Positions 1-6,267 of a DNA stretch of 11,350 nucleotides are shown one piece after another; position 1 is the stretch's first letter; each line of letters opens with the position of its first letter. Both the position numbers and the translations under genes were made by a program. Source of the DNA: Acidobacteriota bacterium. Lineage in GTDB: Bacteria; Acidobacteriota; Blastocatellia; Pyrinomonadales; Pyrinomonadaceae. The notes beneath the pieces are model-generated. The model searched no databases and had not been told where the DNA came from. It saw nothing but the letters and a program-made list of their open reading frames with translations. Location of the stretch: the NCBI GenBank assembly GCA_023436495.1, contig JAEZIT010000063.1, positions 1 through 11,350 of the forward strand. Reading direction: 5' to 3'.

Positions 1-1371
1 GAAGTAATTGTAGTAAAGCGCCGCCGCACCGACGATGCCGCCGCCGGCCGCGAATGCCGCCAATTGCTCGATGCTGAAACGCTTTCCGCCGATACCGATC
101 ACCCAGAGACCGATCAGGCCGACGACCACTACACCTTCGAGCGGGCGGATGACGCCGACGAACGCAGCGGCGGCCCCGCAAAGGAACGCGAGGAGAATGC
201 TGCCGGACCGACGGGCGCGCTGCGCGAAGACCGCGGCGGCGAGCATGACAGCAAGCGCGGACATATGCGTCATGAAGCTCATACCAACGAGCAGCATCCA
301 CGGCGAAACTGCCATCAGAACGGCAGACAGGCGCGCGGTGCGTTCGTCGTAGAGATCGCGGACGAATATGTAGGTCAGGATGACGCAGACGGCGGTCAGC
401 AGCGGATCGACGAGCCAGCCGGCGCCGAAAAGCATTCCGATCGACAGGACCAGCGGCCAGCCGGGCGGGACGCTCGAGAACCAGCGCGTAGCGTCGTAAT
501 CGGAAAAATCGACGGTAAATGCCTCGGGGACGGGCGGCGGCTGCATGTAGAACAAACCTTTGGCAAGGTATTTCGCATGAAAGACGTATGTCGTTTCGTC
601 CTGGATGTGCGGATGCCGTTCGTAGGAGAAATAGCAAAGAAGCGCCGCGATGACACCGGCGGCGACAGCAAATATCACGATCGTGCGATCCAATCCGGAC
701 GTATTCTCGCGGTCGAGAAAGCGGCCGAAGAAGCGCTTTGCCGACGCGGCGGCCGAATCGGGCAGCGACATGGCGGCGAGAATGATCGTCATTAGATTGA
801 CGAATTGGACGAAAGCGGCGAAAACGAGTTCCTGTGCGTAGAATGCGACGTCGCGAGAGACCGTGGCGGCGGTCAGGACGAATGCGGCGGCGAGCACCGC
901 CATCTGCCAAAGAGAGAAGTTTGAGCGCAGCCATGATGCGATAGCGCGCCCGCGTCGGCGAAGGCCGAATGCGACGAAGGCCGTTTGGGCCGCGAGAACC
1001 GCAAGGTAGAGAGGATATTCGGCGGCGAGCACACCGAAGGGGCGAAAGTGCGCGTATTTTATGAGATGGCCGGCGTCGATCATTTGCAGCGCGGCTGCCT
1101 GTCCGATCAGTGCCAGAAAGAGCCACGCGGCCGCGGTACGCCAGGAGGTACGTATGGCATATGCGAGAAAGGCAAAGCCGGCGGCCGCGGCGAGGGGAAA
1201 ACAGATCTCGGTGCCCCAGGAACCGTCGGGCCTGCGAAACCGTTCCATCGTGAAAGCGGCATAAATGCATGCGGCAGCCGCGGCCAAAAGCAACAGGCGG
1301 AGCGCGGTGAATATGCCCGAAGAAACACGGGAACCCGGGGATATGGCCTGTGTATGGTCGGTGATCTCCAT
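1..1371 (-). CDS. ArnT/GT39-like polytopic membrane glycosyltransferase (3' end outside window)
   Basis: Reading the minus strand from the ATG at 1371 gives 457 codons to the window edge without a stop, so the C-terminus is missing. The protein is strongly hydrophobic, with roughly ten membrane segments and short basic loops. The GT-C hallmark is visible: an IQDE motif at residues 256-259 (Asp-Glu of the first extracytoplasmic loop). It is followed by AKYLAKG, a proline-rich stretch, a PPGWP motif, a DLYDERTARLSA segment and MSFMTH. These match the ArnT/PMT-like (GT39) family, whose members transfer sugar from a polyprenyl-phosphate donor on the outer face of the cytoplasmic membrane. Roughly 200 residues with several membrane helices precede the DE motif, more than in classical ArnT. 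No clear Shine-Dalgarno precedes the ATG, and no better in-frame start is seen just upstream. Donor and acceptor cannot be told from sequence. The gene is transcribed away from the kor genes. Confidence 0.83.
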   Translation of the reverse strand, partial: MEITDHTQAISPGSRVSSGIFTALRLLLLAAAAACIYAAFTMERFRRPDGSWGTEICFPLAAAAGFAFLAYAIRTSWRTAAAWLFLALIGQAAALQMIDAGHLIKYAHFRPFGVLAAEYPLYLAVLAAQTAFVAFGLRRRGRAIASWLRSNFSLWQMAVLAAAFVLTAATVSRDVAFYAQELVFAAFVQFVNLMTIILAAMSLPDSAAASAKRFFGRFLDRENTSGLDRTIVIFAVAAGVIAALLCYFSYERHPHIQDETTYVFHAKYLAKGLFYMQPPPVPEAFTVDFSDYDATRWFSSVPPGWPLVLSIGMLFGAGWLVDPLLTAVCVILTYIFVRDLYDERTARLSAVLMAVSPWMLLVGMSFMTHMSALAVMLAAAVFAQRARRSGSILLAFLCGAAAAFVGVIRPLEGVVVVGLIGLWVIGIGGKRFSIEQLAAFAAGGGIVGAAALYYNYF

Positions 1372-1619
1372 TTCGTGCGGATTCGGTTGAAAATTAACGG
1401 ATGAATGATAGCCGGGTTGTGCCGTACCCGCATCGGAGAAATGGCCTAAAACGCGCCCGATATTTGTCGTGCCGGAATAAGGGCTGCAGGGCGTTTCGGG
1501 CATTGATGTTAATGTGCGGTTGTATTATCGTGTGATTAGGGAAATTCGGCTGAAAATTCCGAAGAAAACGTCCCTCGCCCGCCGGCGGAAAAACCGATCG
1601 AAATAAAGGATATCAACAG
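1372..1619. other. divergent intergenic region
   Basis: These 248 bases separate the minus-strand glycosyltransferase from the plus-strand flavoprotein and should carry promoters for both. The stretch 1501-1560 is AT-richer than its surroundings. I see no RNA gene, repeat or convincing terminator here. Confidence 0.6.
1503..1528 (+). promoter_or_regulatory. possible promoter of the korC-like gene
   Basis: TTGATG at 1503-1508 and TATTAT at 1523-1528 resemble -35 and -10 boxes in the most AT-rich part of the divergent region. The spacer is only 14 bases, so either the -35 box is shifted or the match is chance. A start near 1535 would give a leader of about 85 bases. Confidence 0.25.
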
Positions 1620-3476
1620 GTGAAACCGACTAACATAAACGACCCGGAATATTTCCACAAAGTGGTTGATTGCCAGTATGCCTGCCCATCACACACGCCC
1701 GTCCCGGAATATATAAGATTGATCGCCGCTGGCCGCTATACCGACGCGTATATGGTCAATTGGGATTCGAACGTTTTTCCCGGTATTTTGGGCAGAACGT
1801 GCGACCGGCCGTGCGAGCCGGCATGCCGCCGCGGCCGCGTCGAAGAAGAACCGGTCGCGATCTGCCGCCTGAAACGGGTGGCGGCGGACAACAAGGGCGA
1901 CGTCAAGGCGATGATGCCGAAAGGGCCATTCGCGCCGAACGGCAAAAAGGTGGCACTGATCGGAGCCGGGCCGGCTTCGCTGACGGTCGCGCGCGACCTT
2001 GCGCCGCTCGGGTACGAAGTACATCTGTTCGATGAGCAATTCAAGGGCGGCGGATTTATGCGGAGCCAGATCCCCGCGTTTCGGCTGCCGGAATCGGTGC
2101 TGGACGAAGAGGTCAATTATATTCTCGACCTCGGGATACACACGCATTTCAAGCAGTACGTTTCGTCGCTAAAGGATGTGCTGGACCAGGATTACGACGC
2201 GGTTTTTGTCGGCACGGGCGCTCCGCGCGGGCGCGAGCTGAATATTCCCGGCCGTGAAGAAGGTGCGGCGAATATCCACATCGGCATCAACTGGCTCGGC
2301 AGCGTCGCATTCGAACACGTAAATTCGATCGGGAAGACGGTCATCGTGCTCGGCGGCGGAAACACCGCGATGGACTGCTGCCGAACGGCAAGGCGGCTTG
2401 GCGGTGAGGACGTGAAGGTCATCGTCCGTTCGCCGTTCGCGGAAATGAAGGCGTCGCCGTGGGAAAAGGAAGACGCGATGCACGAGGATATTCCGATCAT
2501 CGACAACCACGTGCCGAAGAGCTTTGTTGTTGAGGACGGGCGGCTTCGCGGCGTGATGTTCGAAAAGGTCGAGGCCGTTTATGACGACAACGGCAAGCGG
2601 CGGCTGGTGCCGACGGGCGAACCTGAGGTTTTCTATCCAGCGGACGACGTGCTGGTGGCGATCGGACAGGAAAATGCATTTCCGTGGATAGAACGCGGGA
2701 TCGGCGTTGAATTCGGCGAATGGGACATGCCGGTCGTCGATAAAACCACTTTCCGTTCGACGCACCCGAAGGTCTTTTTTGGCGGCGATGCGGCATTCGG
2801 GCCGGAGAACGTGATAACGGCGGTCGCGCACGGCCATCAGGCGGCGATATCGATCCACCTTACATGCGAGGGCAAGGACCTGATGAATGACCGGCCGGCG
2901 CCGTGGGTGAATCTGGTCTCGCAGAAGATGGGCATACACGAATGGGCGTATGACAGCGAGATCGACCATGACCCGCGTTATATCGTGCCGCAGGCGGACA
3001 AAGCGATCACGCTGACGAACCGCAAGCAGGAGGTCGAGCTCGGGTTCGATCCGCTGACCGGTTACGAAGAGGCCCAGCGATGCCTGAATTGCGATGTGCA
3101 GACCGTGTTCTTTGCGCCAAAGTGCATTGAATGCGATGCATGCGTCGACATCTGCCCGACGAGTTGTATCACGTTTACGGAGAATGGCGAAGAAGACGAC
3201 CTTCGTACACGCACGAAGGTGCCGGCGATGAACCTGTCGCAGGACCTGTACGTTTCCGAACCCGTTCCGCAGACCCAGCGCATAATGGCAAAGGATGAGG
3301 ACGTCTGCCTGCACTGCGGCCTGTGCGCGGAGCGCTGCCCGACGGCCGCCTGGGACATGCAGGCATTCTGGTACAACGTCGCAAAAGCGGGCGGCGTGAA
3401 ATACGGCCCGGCTGTGATCGGCAGCATGGTGCAGATCACGAGGAATGGGAATGGGGCGGAAGAGTATCGTCGGTGA
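1620..3476 (+). CDS. korC: GltD/NfnB-type flavoprotein with C-terminal 2x[4Fe-4S] domain, electron-transfer subunit of 2-oxoglutarate oxidoreductase (KorC-like)
   Basis: A 618-residue iron-sulfur flavoprotein. The start is GTG, with AAAGGA at 1605-1610 nine bases before it; no in-frame ATG lies close upstream. The N-terminus has cysteines C18, C22, C61, C65, C69 and C82, the cluster-binding domain of glutamate synthase small subunits. GAGPAS (115-120) is the FAD Rossmann motif, GGGNTAMD (245-252) the pyridine-nucleotide motif, and GGD at 388-390 the second FAD contact. The C-terminus adds CLNC (488-491) and two classic ferredoxin motifs, C502-C505-C508-C512 and C563-C566-C569-C573. No glutamate synthase large subunit is nearby, whereas korA and korB follow downstream. 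I therefore infer that it passes electrons from KorAB through its clusters and FAD to NAD(P)+. The 2-oxoglutarate:NADP+ oxidoreductase of Azoarcus evansii has a comparable GltD-like third subunit. The symbol is by analogy; the GltD-like domain assignment is very secure, the partner less so. Confidence 0.85.
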   Translation: MKPTNINDPEYFHKVVDCQYACPSHTPVPEYIRLIAAGRYTDAYMVNWDSNVFPGILGRTCDRPCEPACRRGRVEEEPVAICRLKRVAADNKGDVKAMMPKGPFAPNGKKVALIGAGPASLTVARDLAPLGYEVHLFDEQFKGGGFMRSQIPAFRLPESVLDEEVNYILDLGIHTHFKQYVSSLKDVLDQDYDAVFVGTGAPRGRELNIPGREEGAANIHIGINWLGSVAFEHVNSIGKTVIVLGGGNTAMDCCRTARRLGGEDVKVIVRSPFAEMKASPWEKEDAMHEDIPIIDNHVPKSFVVEDGRLRGVMFEKVEAVYDDNGKRRLVPTGEPEVFYPADDVLVAIGQENAFPWIERGIGVEFGEWDMPVVDKTTFRSTHPKVFFGGDAAFGPENVITAVAHGHQAAISIHLTCEGKDLMNDRPAPWVNLVSQKMGIHEWAYDSEIDHDPRYIVPQADKAITLTNRKQEVELGFDPLTGYEEAQRCLNCDVQTVFFAPKCIECDACVDICPTSCITFTENGEEDDLRTRTKVPAMNLSQDLYVSEPVPQTQRIMAKDEDVCLHCGLCAERCPTAAWDMQAFWYNVAKAGGVKYGPAVIGSMVQITRNGNGAEEYRR

Positions 3477-3810
3477 GAGGATTTGGCTCGAATACTTCGA
3501 TCAGAATTTTAAGTTCAAAGATGCGTTTACTCCTCAGTACTGTGTGATCGTTCGGCAATTTGTCGGTATGAATGATGGAGACGACTGGTATCTGGTGGAA
3601 CTTAAGAAACCTTTGCAATACGAGGGTGCTAACTATGATCACCTCTTGATCAGCTCCAGATGGGCAGGGCACTTCGTCGGGGAGGTTGAGCCTACCGCCG
3701 TGTTTATTATGCTGGCACCGGAGCCCGAAAAGATAAATAACCCATTCGAACTCGACCGATCGCTTTATATAGCTTGGGGCTTTGCGGCCAATAACAAAGA
3801 AGACATTTGA
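3451..3810 (+). CDS. hypothetical small cytosolic protein, unrecognised
   Basis: A 119-residue protein that I do not recognise. Two ATGs compete. The one at 3445 has no room for a ribosome binding site, while 3451 has AGGA at 3441-3444 with a six-base gap, so 3451 is preferred. Either way the gene begins inside the last codons of the korC-like gene in another frame (26-base overlap), which suggests translational coupling. The protein is rich in aromatic residues and probably beta-rich. It has stretches such as WLEYFDQNF, DDWYLVEL and SRWAGHFVGE, no signal peptide and no membrane segment. Base composition is visibly lower in GC than in the kor genes, which fits a later arrival. The long intact frame, good ribosome binding site and tight packing argue that it is real. 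Confidence 0.65.
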   Translation: MGRKSIVGERIWLEYFDQNFKFKDAFTPQYCVIVRQFVGMNDGDDWYLVELKKPLQYEGANYDHLLISSRWAGHFVGEVEPTAVFIMLAPEPEKINNPFELDRSLYIAWGFAANNKEDI

Positions 3811-3840
3811 TTCCGACGCCGAAGGCGACACGAATATCTA

Positions 3841-4197
3841 ATGAAACCAGACAGAGTATTTGCACTGACATTCGCGAGCGTCTATCCGCATTATGTGAAA
3901 AAGGCCGAGACAAAGGGCCGGACCAAGGAAGAGTTGGATGAGGTCATTCGGTGGCTGACGGGATATAGCCAAAAGGGCTTGGAAAAGGTGATCGAGGACC
4001 GCGTCGACCTTCGGACGTTTTTCGATAAGGCCCCGAAAATGAACCCGAATGCTTCGCTGATCAAAGGCGTCGTATGCGGCATCCGCGTCGAAGATATCGA
4101 AGACCCGCTGATGCAGAAAATTCGCTATATGGACAAGTTGATCGACGAGTTGGCAAAGGGGAAGAAAATGGAAAAGATATTAAGGACCGCGGAATAG
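3841..4197 (+). CDS. DUF2200 family protein
   Basis: A 118-residue protein matching the DUF2200 family as I know it. It opens with RVFALTFASVYPHYVKKAE, then KGRTKEELDEVIRWLTGYS, a TFFDKAP segment, and ends with GVVCGIRVEDIEDPLMQ followed by a lysine-rich helix. Length is normal for the family and the whole domain is present. Family members are small soluble proteins found across many bacteria, and the biochemical role is unknown. The ATG is 30 bases after the previous stop; only a weak AAGGCGA lies upstream. It is probably cotranscribed with its plus-strand neighbours. Confidence 0.85.
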   Translation: MKPDRVFALTFASVYPHYVKKAETKGRTKEELDEVIRWLTGYSQKGLEKVIEDRVDLRTFFDKAPKMNPNASLIKGVVCGIRVEDIEDPLMQKIRYMDKLIDELAKGKKMEKILRTAE

Positions 4198-4206
4198 TAC
4201 ATATTT

Positions 4207-4566
4207 ATGGTCACGTTTTTGGCTTGTAGTCTGGCTCCCGGAGCGGTGGACACAACGCCCGAGCGAGTTGGTTGGGCTTTGTGGATTTTCGGAATGGGCA
4301 TTTTCCTGCTCGGCGTCCATACGATCGTTTTCGTTTACCGGTCGCGGAAGAAAGCGCGTCGAAGCGGTTGGGTATTTTGGGGCGTCCTCGGCCTGTCGGT
4401 CTTTATCATACCGGTGGCATTCTACATGCTCCTGCTGTCGGCGGGTATTAGGTGCGGTTTCGGGGCAAGCAACGGGCCGACATTTTTGTTGATATTCCAA
4501 ATTGTCGGGCTCATCGTTCAACTTGCCACGTCGAGGCCTGCAAACCGACCAGTCCGGTTACCATAG
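4207..4566 (+). CDS. small three-helix membrane protein, unrecognised
   Basis: A 119-residue protein with three likely membrane helices at about residues 22-43, 54-77 and 91-107. They are separated by a very basic loop (YRSRKKARRSG, residues ~44-54) that should lie in the cytoplasm. No family recognised and no catalytic motif seen. The ATG lies nine bases after the DUF2200 stop and lacks a clear Shine-Dalgarno, so it probably relies on translational coupling. An antisense frame over the same bases was set aside because it lacks membrane or domain character. Confidence 0.6.
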   Translation: MVTFLACSLAPGAVDTTPERVGWALWIFGMGIFLLGVHTIVFVYRSRKKARRSGWVFWGVLGLSVFIIPVAFYMLLLSAGIRCGFGASNGPTFLLIFQIVGLIVQLATSRPANRPVRLP

Positions 4567-4597
4567 TCATGTTTAGACTCATGCCCGGCAAACATGA
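4567..4597. repeat. 8-bp inverted repeat upstream of a membrane-protein gene
   Basis: TCATGTTT at 4567-4574 and AAACATGA at 4590-4597 are perfect reverse complements, 15 bases apart. The repeat begins directly after the stop of one membrane-protein gene and ends 31 bases before the start of the next. It could be a dimeric-repressor operator or a messenger hairpin; there is no T-tract to make it a terminator. Confidence 0.4.
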
Positions 4598-4628
4598 TCC
4601 GAAGCTTGAGAACGCGGGAGAAGGTCAT

Positions 4629-5045
4629 ATGAACTTAGGTCGTTTAGCATGGCTAGTTGGCGTGGCCCTACTGGTGATAATCGCAAATGTCCTCGCCAGC
4701 GTCCTGTATATGGTCGTTTACAGTTACCTGATAGATCCGGGCCATGACGCGCAGTACTACAATGATCGCATTCAGACGGCCGCACCCTACTGCAGCATAG
4801 TTGCGGGCATTCCGCTTATGTTCCTTGCCGGATGGCGGGTCAGCGGATGGTGGAACGGCGAATCGCCGGCCAGGTCGGCCGTTATCGTGTGGCTCGTGTA
4901 TGTCTTGATCGACCTTTCCGTATTGCTGGCCGCGGGGATGAATACGAGGACCGCATTGCTGTTCGCCGTTTCATTTATCACCAAGCTCGCCGCGGTCCTG
5001 ATTCCGGTGATGATTCGTGGCGGGAAAGCGGCAGCCGCCGCTTAG
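4629..5045 (+). CDS. small four-helix membrane protein, unrecognised
   Basis: A 138-residue protein with four likely membrane helices, at about residues 4-30, 54-74, 82-101 and 104-126, and a polar loop (residues ~34-50) after the first. The frame is open further upstream, but the ATG at 4629 has GGGAG and AAGG at 4616-4624 at correct distance. The hydrophobic N-terminus also begins there, so the longer version is rejected. The C-terminus ends in a short GGKAAAAA tail. No family recognised. It precedes the VOC gene by 22 bases and is probably cotranscribed with it. Confidence 0.68.
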   Translation: MNLGRLAWLVGVALLVIIANVLASVLYMVVYSYLIDPGHDAQYYNDRIQTAAPYCSIVAGIPLMFLAGWRVSGWWNGESPARSAVIVWLVYVLIDLSVLLAAGMNTRTALLFAVSFITKLAAVLIPVMIRGGKAAAAA

Positions 5046-5067
5046 AATAACGACAGGAGAAAACCGA

Positions 5068-5469
5068 ATGGCGAAAATTACAGGGATCGGCGGCGTGTTT
5101 TTCAAGAGCACAGGTGATCACAAAGAGCTCGCAGCGTGGTACCAGAAGCATCTTGGACTTGAGCTCGAGCCTTGGGGCGGCGCGATCATCAAATGGCCCG
5201 ATGACAAGGCCGACGACGGCGGGCTGACCGTATGGAATGCCGCGGCAAAGGACACGAAGTGGTTTTCGCCGAGCGAATCGTCATTTATGATCAATTACCG
5301 CGTCGACGATATGGACGAAATGCTCGAACAGCTCAGACAGAACGGCGTCGAGATAATCCAAGGGCCCGAATCGCACGAGAACGGAAAATTCGCGTGGATA
5401 ATGGACCCGGACGGCAACAAGGTCGAGCTTTGGCAGCCGATGGCCTGGGACGAAAAGAACAAGGCCTAG
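5068..5469 (+). CDS. VOC (glyoxalase/bleomycin-resistance fold) family protein
   Basis: A 134-residue single-module VOC protein. AGGAGA at 5055-5060, seven bases before the ATG, fixes the start at 5068 rather than at an earlier in-frame ATG. The N-terminal part (ITGIGGVFFKS, then LAAWYQKHLGL) and the C-terminal part (FAWIMDPDGNKVELWQP) are the two typical beta-alpha-beta-beta-beta halves. The late metal-ligand position is a glutamate (E121). The position where glyoxalase I carries its first ligand appears to be Phe in GGVFF, so a classical glyoxalase I activity is unlikely. VOC proteins include lyases, dioxygenases and drug-binding proteins; the substrate here is unknown. Its stop lies only three bases from the convergent DUF4256 stop. 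Confidence 0.85.
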   Translation: MAKITGIGGVFFKSTGDHKELAAWYQKHLGLELEPWGGAIIKWPDDKADDGGLTVWNAAAKDTKWFSPSESSFMINYRVDDMDEMLEQLRQNGVEIIQGPESHENGKFAWIMDPDGNKVELWQPMAWDEKNKA

Positions 5470-5472
5470 TTT

Positions 5473-6033
5473 TCAGACCCGCAGCAGCCCGCGAAACCCG
5501 CGAGCGGCGTAATACGAATCGGCCCCGTTGTGATATGTGAAAACCGTGTCGTAGCGCCGGTCGCAAAAGAGGGCGCCGCCGAGGGTTCGAATATCATCGG
5601 GGGTTTTTATCCAGCTCGAAGTTTTTAGGTCGAATTCGCCGAGTGTCTGCAGTTTGCGGTAATCGTCTTCGGAAAGGATCTCTATGCCGATGTCGGACGC
5701 GACGGACATCGCATCGTTCTCAGGTTTGTTCTGTTTTCGGGCATTGAGCGCCTTGCGGTCGTAACAGAGGCTTCGGCGGCCTTTAGGACTTTCGGCCGAG
5801 CAGTCGAAAAAGATGAACTCGCCGGACTTTTTATCGAACCCGACGACATCCGGTTCGCCGCCGGTCCGCTCCATTTCGCTCAGCGTCCACAGTTTAGATT
5901 CGTTTTTCTCAAGTCGTTCGAGCACATTTTCCCACTTCAGCCCTTTGTGGCGGGCAGTGTTGGCTTCAAAGCGTGATCTCAGGGTGTTTAAGATGTCTTC
6001 GCGTTGTTTGGCGGTCAATTTGTTCTTTGGCAT
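5473..6033 (-). CDS. DUF4256 family protein
   Basis: A 186-residue protein matching DUF4256 from end to end. It contains RHKGLKWENVLERL, ERTGGEPDVVGFDKKSGE, CSAESPKGRRSLCYDR, KTSSWIKTPDDIRTLGGALF, and a C-terminal stretch with YHNGADSYYAARGFRG. The family has no assigned reaction; the dense conserved motifs suggest a catalytic or binding pocket. The frame is open to an ATG at 6069, but AAGGA at 6044-6048 sits ten bases before the ATG at 6033. The family's N-terminus (KNKLTAKQRE) also follows that start, and a likely promoter overlaps the longer version, so 6033 is chosen. It is the only minus-strand gene inside the kor locus. Confidence 0.88.
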   Translation of the reverse strand: MPKNKLTAKQREDILNTLRSRFEANTARHKGLKWENVLERLEKNESKLWTLSEMERTGGEPDVVGFDKKSGEFIFFDCSAESPKGRRSLCYDRKALNARKQNKPENDAMSVASDIGIEILSEDDYRKLQTLGEFDLKTSSWIKTPDDIRTLGGALFCDRRYDTVFTYHNGADSYYAARGFRGLLRV

Positions 6034-6055
6034 AGATGGGAATTCCTTTAGCAAT

Positions 6056-6085
6056 ACCTTAGTGTTCATGACGCGAAAATGTCAA
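6056..6085 (-). promoter_or_regulatory. possible promoter of the DUF4256 gene
   Basis: On the minus strand a perfect TTGACA lies at 6085-6080. After an 18-base spacer comes TAAGGT at 6061-6056, a weak -10 box. Transcription would begin near 6049, just before the AAGGA of the DUF4256 gene, giving a very short leader. Confidence 0.35.
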
Positions 6086-6140
6086 AGAATCTGCGTGCGG
6101 GCCGCTCCGTCTTCAGTATACGCAGCAGCGCCGGTCAAAT

Positions 6141-6157
6141 TTCGGAAAATTTCCGAA
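6141..6157. promoter_or_regulatory. 17-bp palindrome, operator-like
   Basis: TTCGGAAA (6141-6148) and TTTCCGAA (6150-6157) form a perfect 8-bp inverted repeat around a single central base. It lies in the divergent region between DUF4256 and korA, about 110 bases before korA. The geometry suits a homodimeric repressor, but no nearby gene encodes an obvious regulator. Confidence 0.4.
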
Positions 6158-6186
6158 TTTATGTCTCCGGCGAGCCGCCTGCGGCG

Positions 6187-6215
6187 TTTCAATTTGGCGC
6201 AGCAAACATTACAAT
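6187..6215 (+). promoter_or_regulatory. possible korA promoter
   Basis: TACAAT at 6210-6215 matches the -10 consensus at five of six positions. The best -35 at 17 bases is TTTCAA (6187-6192), which is poor. Because DUF4256 is inverted upstream, korA cannot be read from the upstream operon without antisense transcription, so it needs a promoter in this gap. Confidence 0.3.
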
Positions 6216-6241
6216 GAACCGTAGATAGAACCGATATCTTC

Positions 6242-6255
6242 GCCGCCACGGCGGC
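6242..6255 (+). other. GC-rich hairpin just before korA
   Basis: GCCGCC (6242-6247) and GGCGGC (6250-6255) are perfect inverted repeats with two bases between them, ending 12 bases before the korA ATG. No Shine-Dalgarno follows, so the hairpin occupies the normal ribosome-binding region of the leader. Confidence 0.4.
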
Positions 6256-6267
6256 TTTACTTACAAA

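Noticed and set aside
64..795. Long plus-strand open frame (243 codons)
   Set aside because: It is antisense to the clear glycosyltransferase, has no ribosome binding site, is highly charged low-complexity sequence and shows no domain.
985..1404. Plus-strand frame of 139 codons in the left region
   Set aside because: Antisense to the N-terminal half of the glycosyltransferase; Gly/Lys/Arg-rich with no domain and no start signals.
2169..3314. 381-codon minus-strand open frame
   Set aside because: It lies wholly inside the korC-like gene on the other strand. Such long antisense frames arise from GC-biased third positions, and the product is Arg/His/Leu-rich without motifs.
1620..3476. Annotation as glutamate synthase small subunit (gltD)
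   Set aside because: No large subunit is nearby, the N-terminal cysteine pattern is shorter, and a C-terminal double ferredoxin domain plus korA/korB downstream point to the Kor system.
3817..3827. Small hairpin CGCC-GAA-GGCG between two genes
   Set aside because: Only four base pairs and no T-run, so it is too weak to call a terminator.
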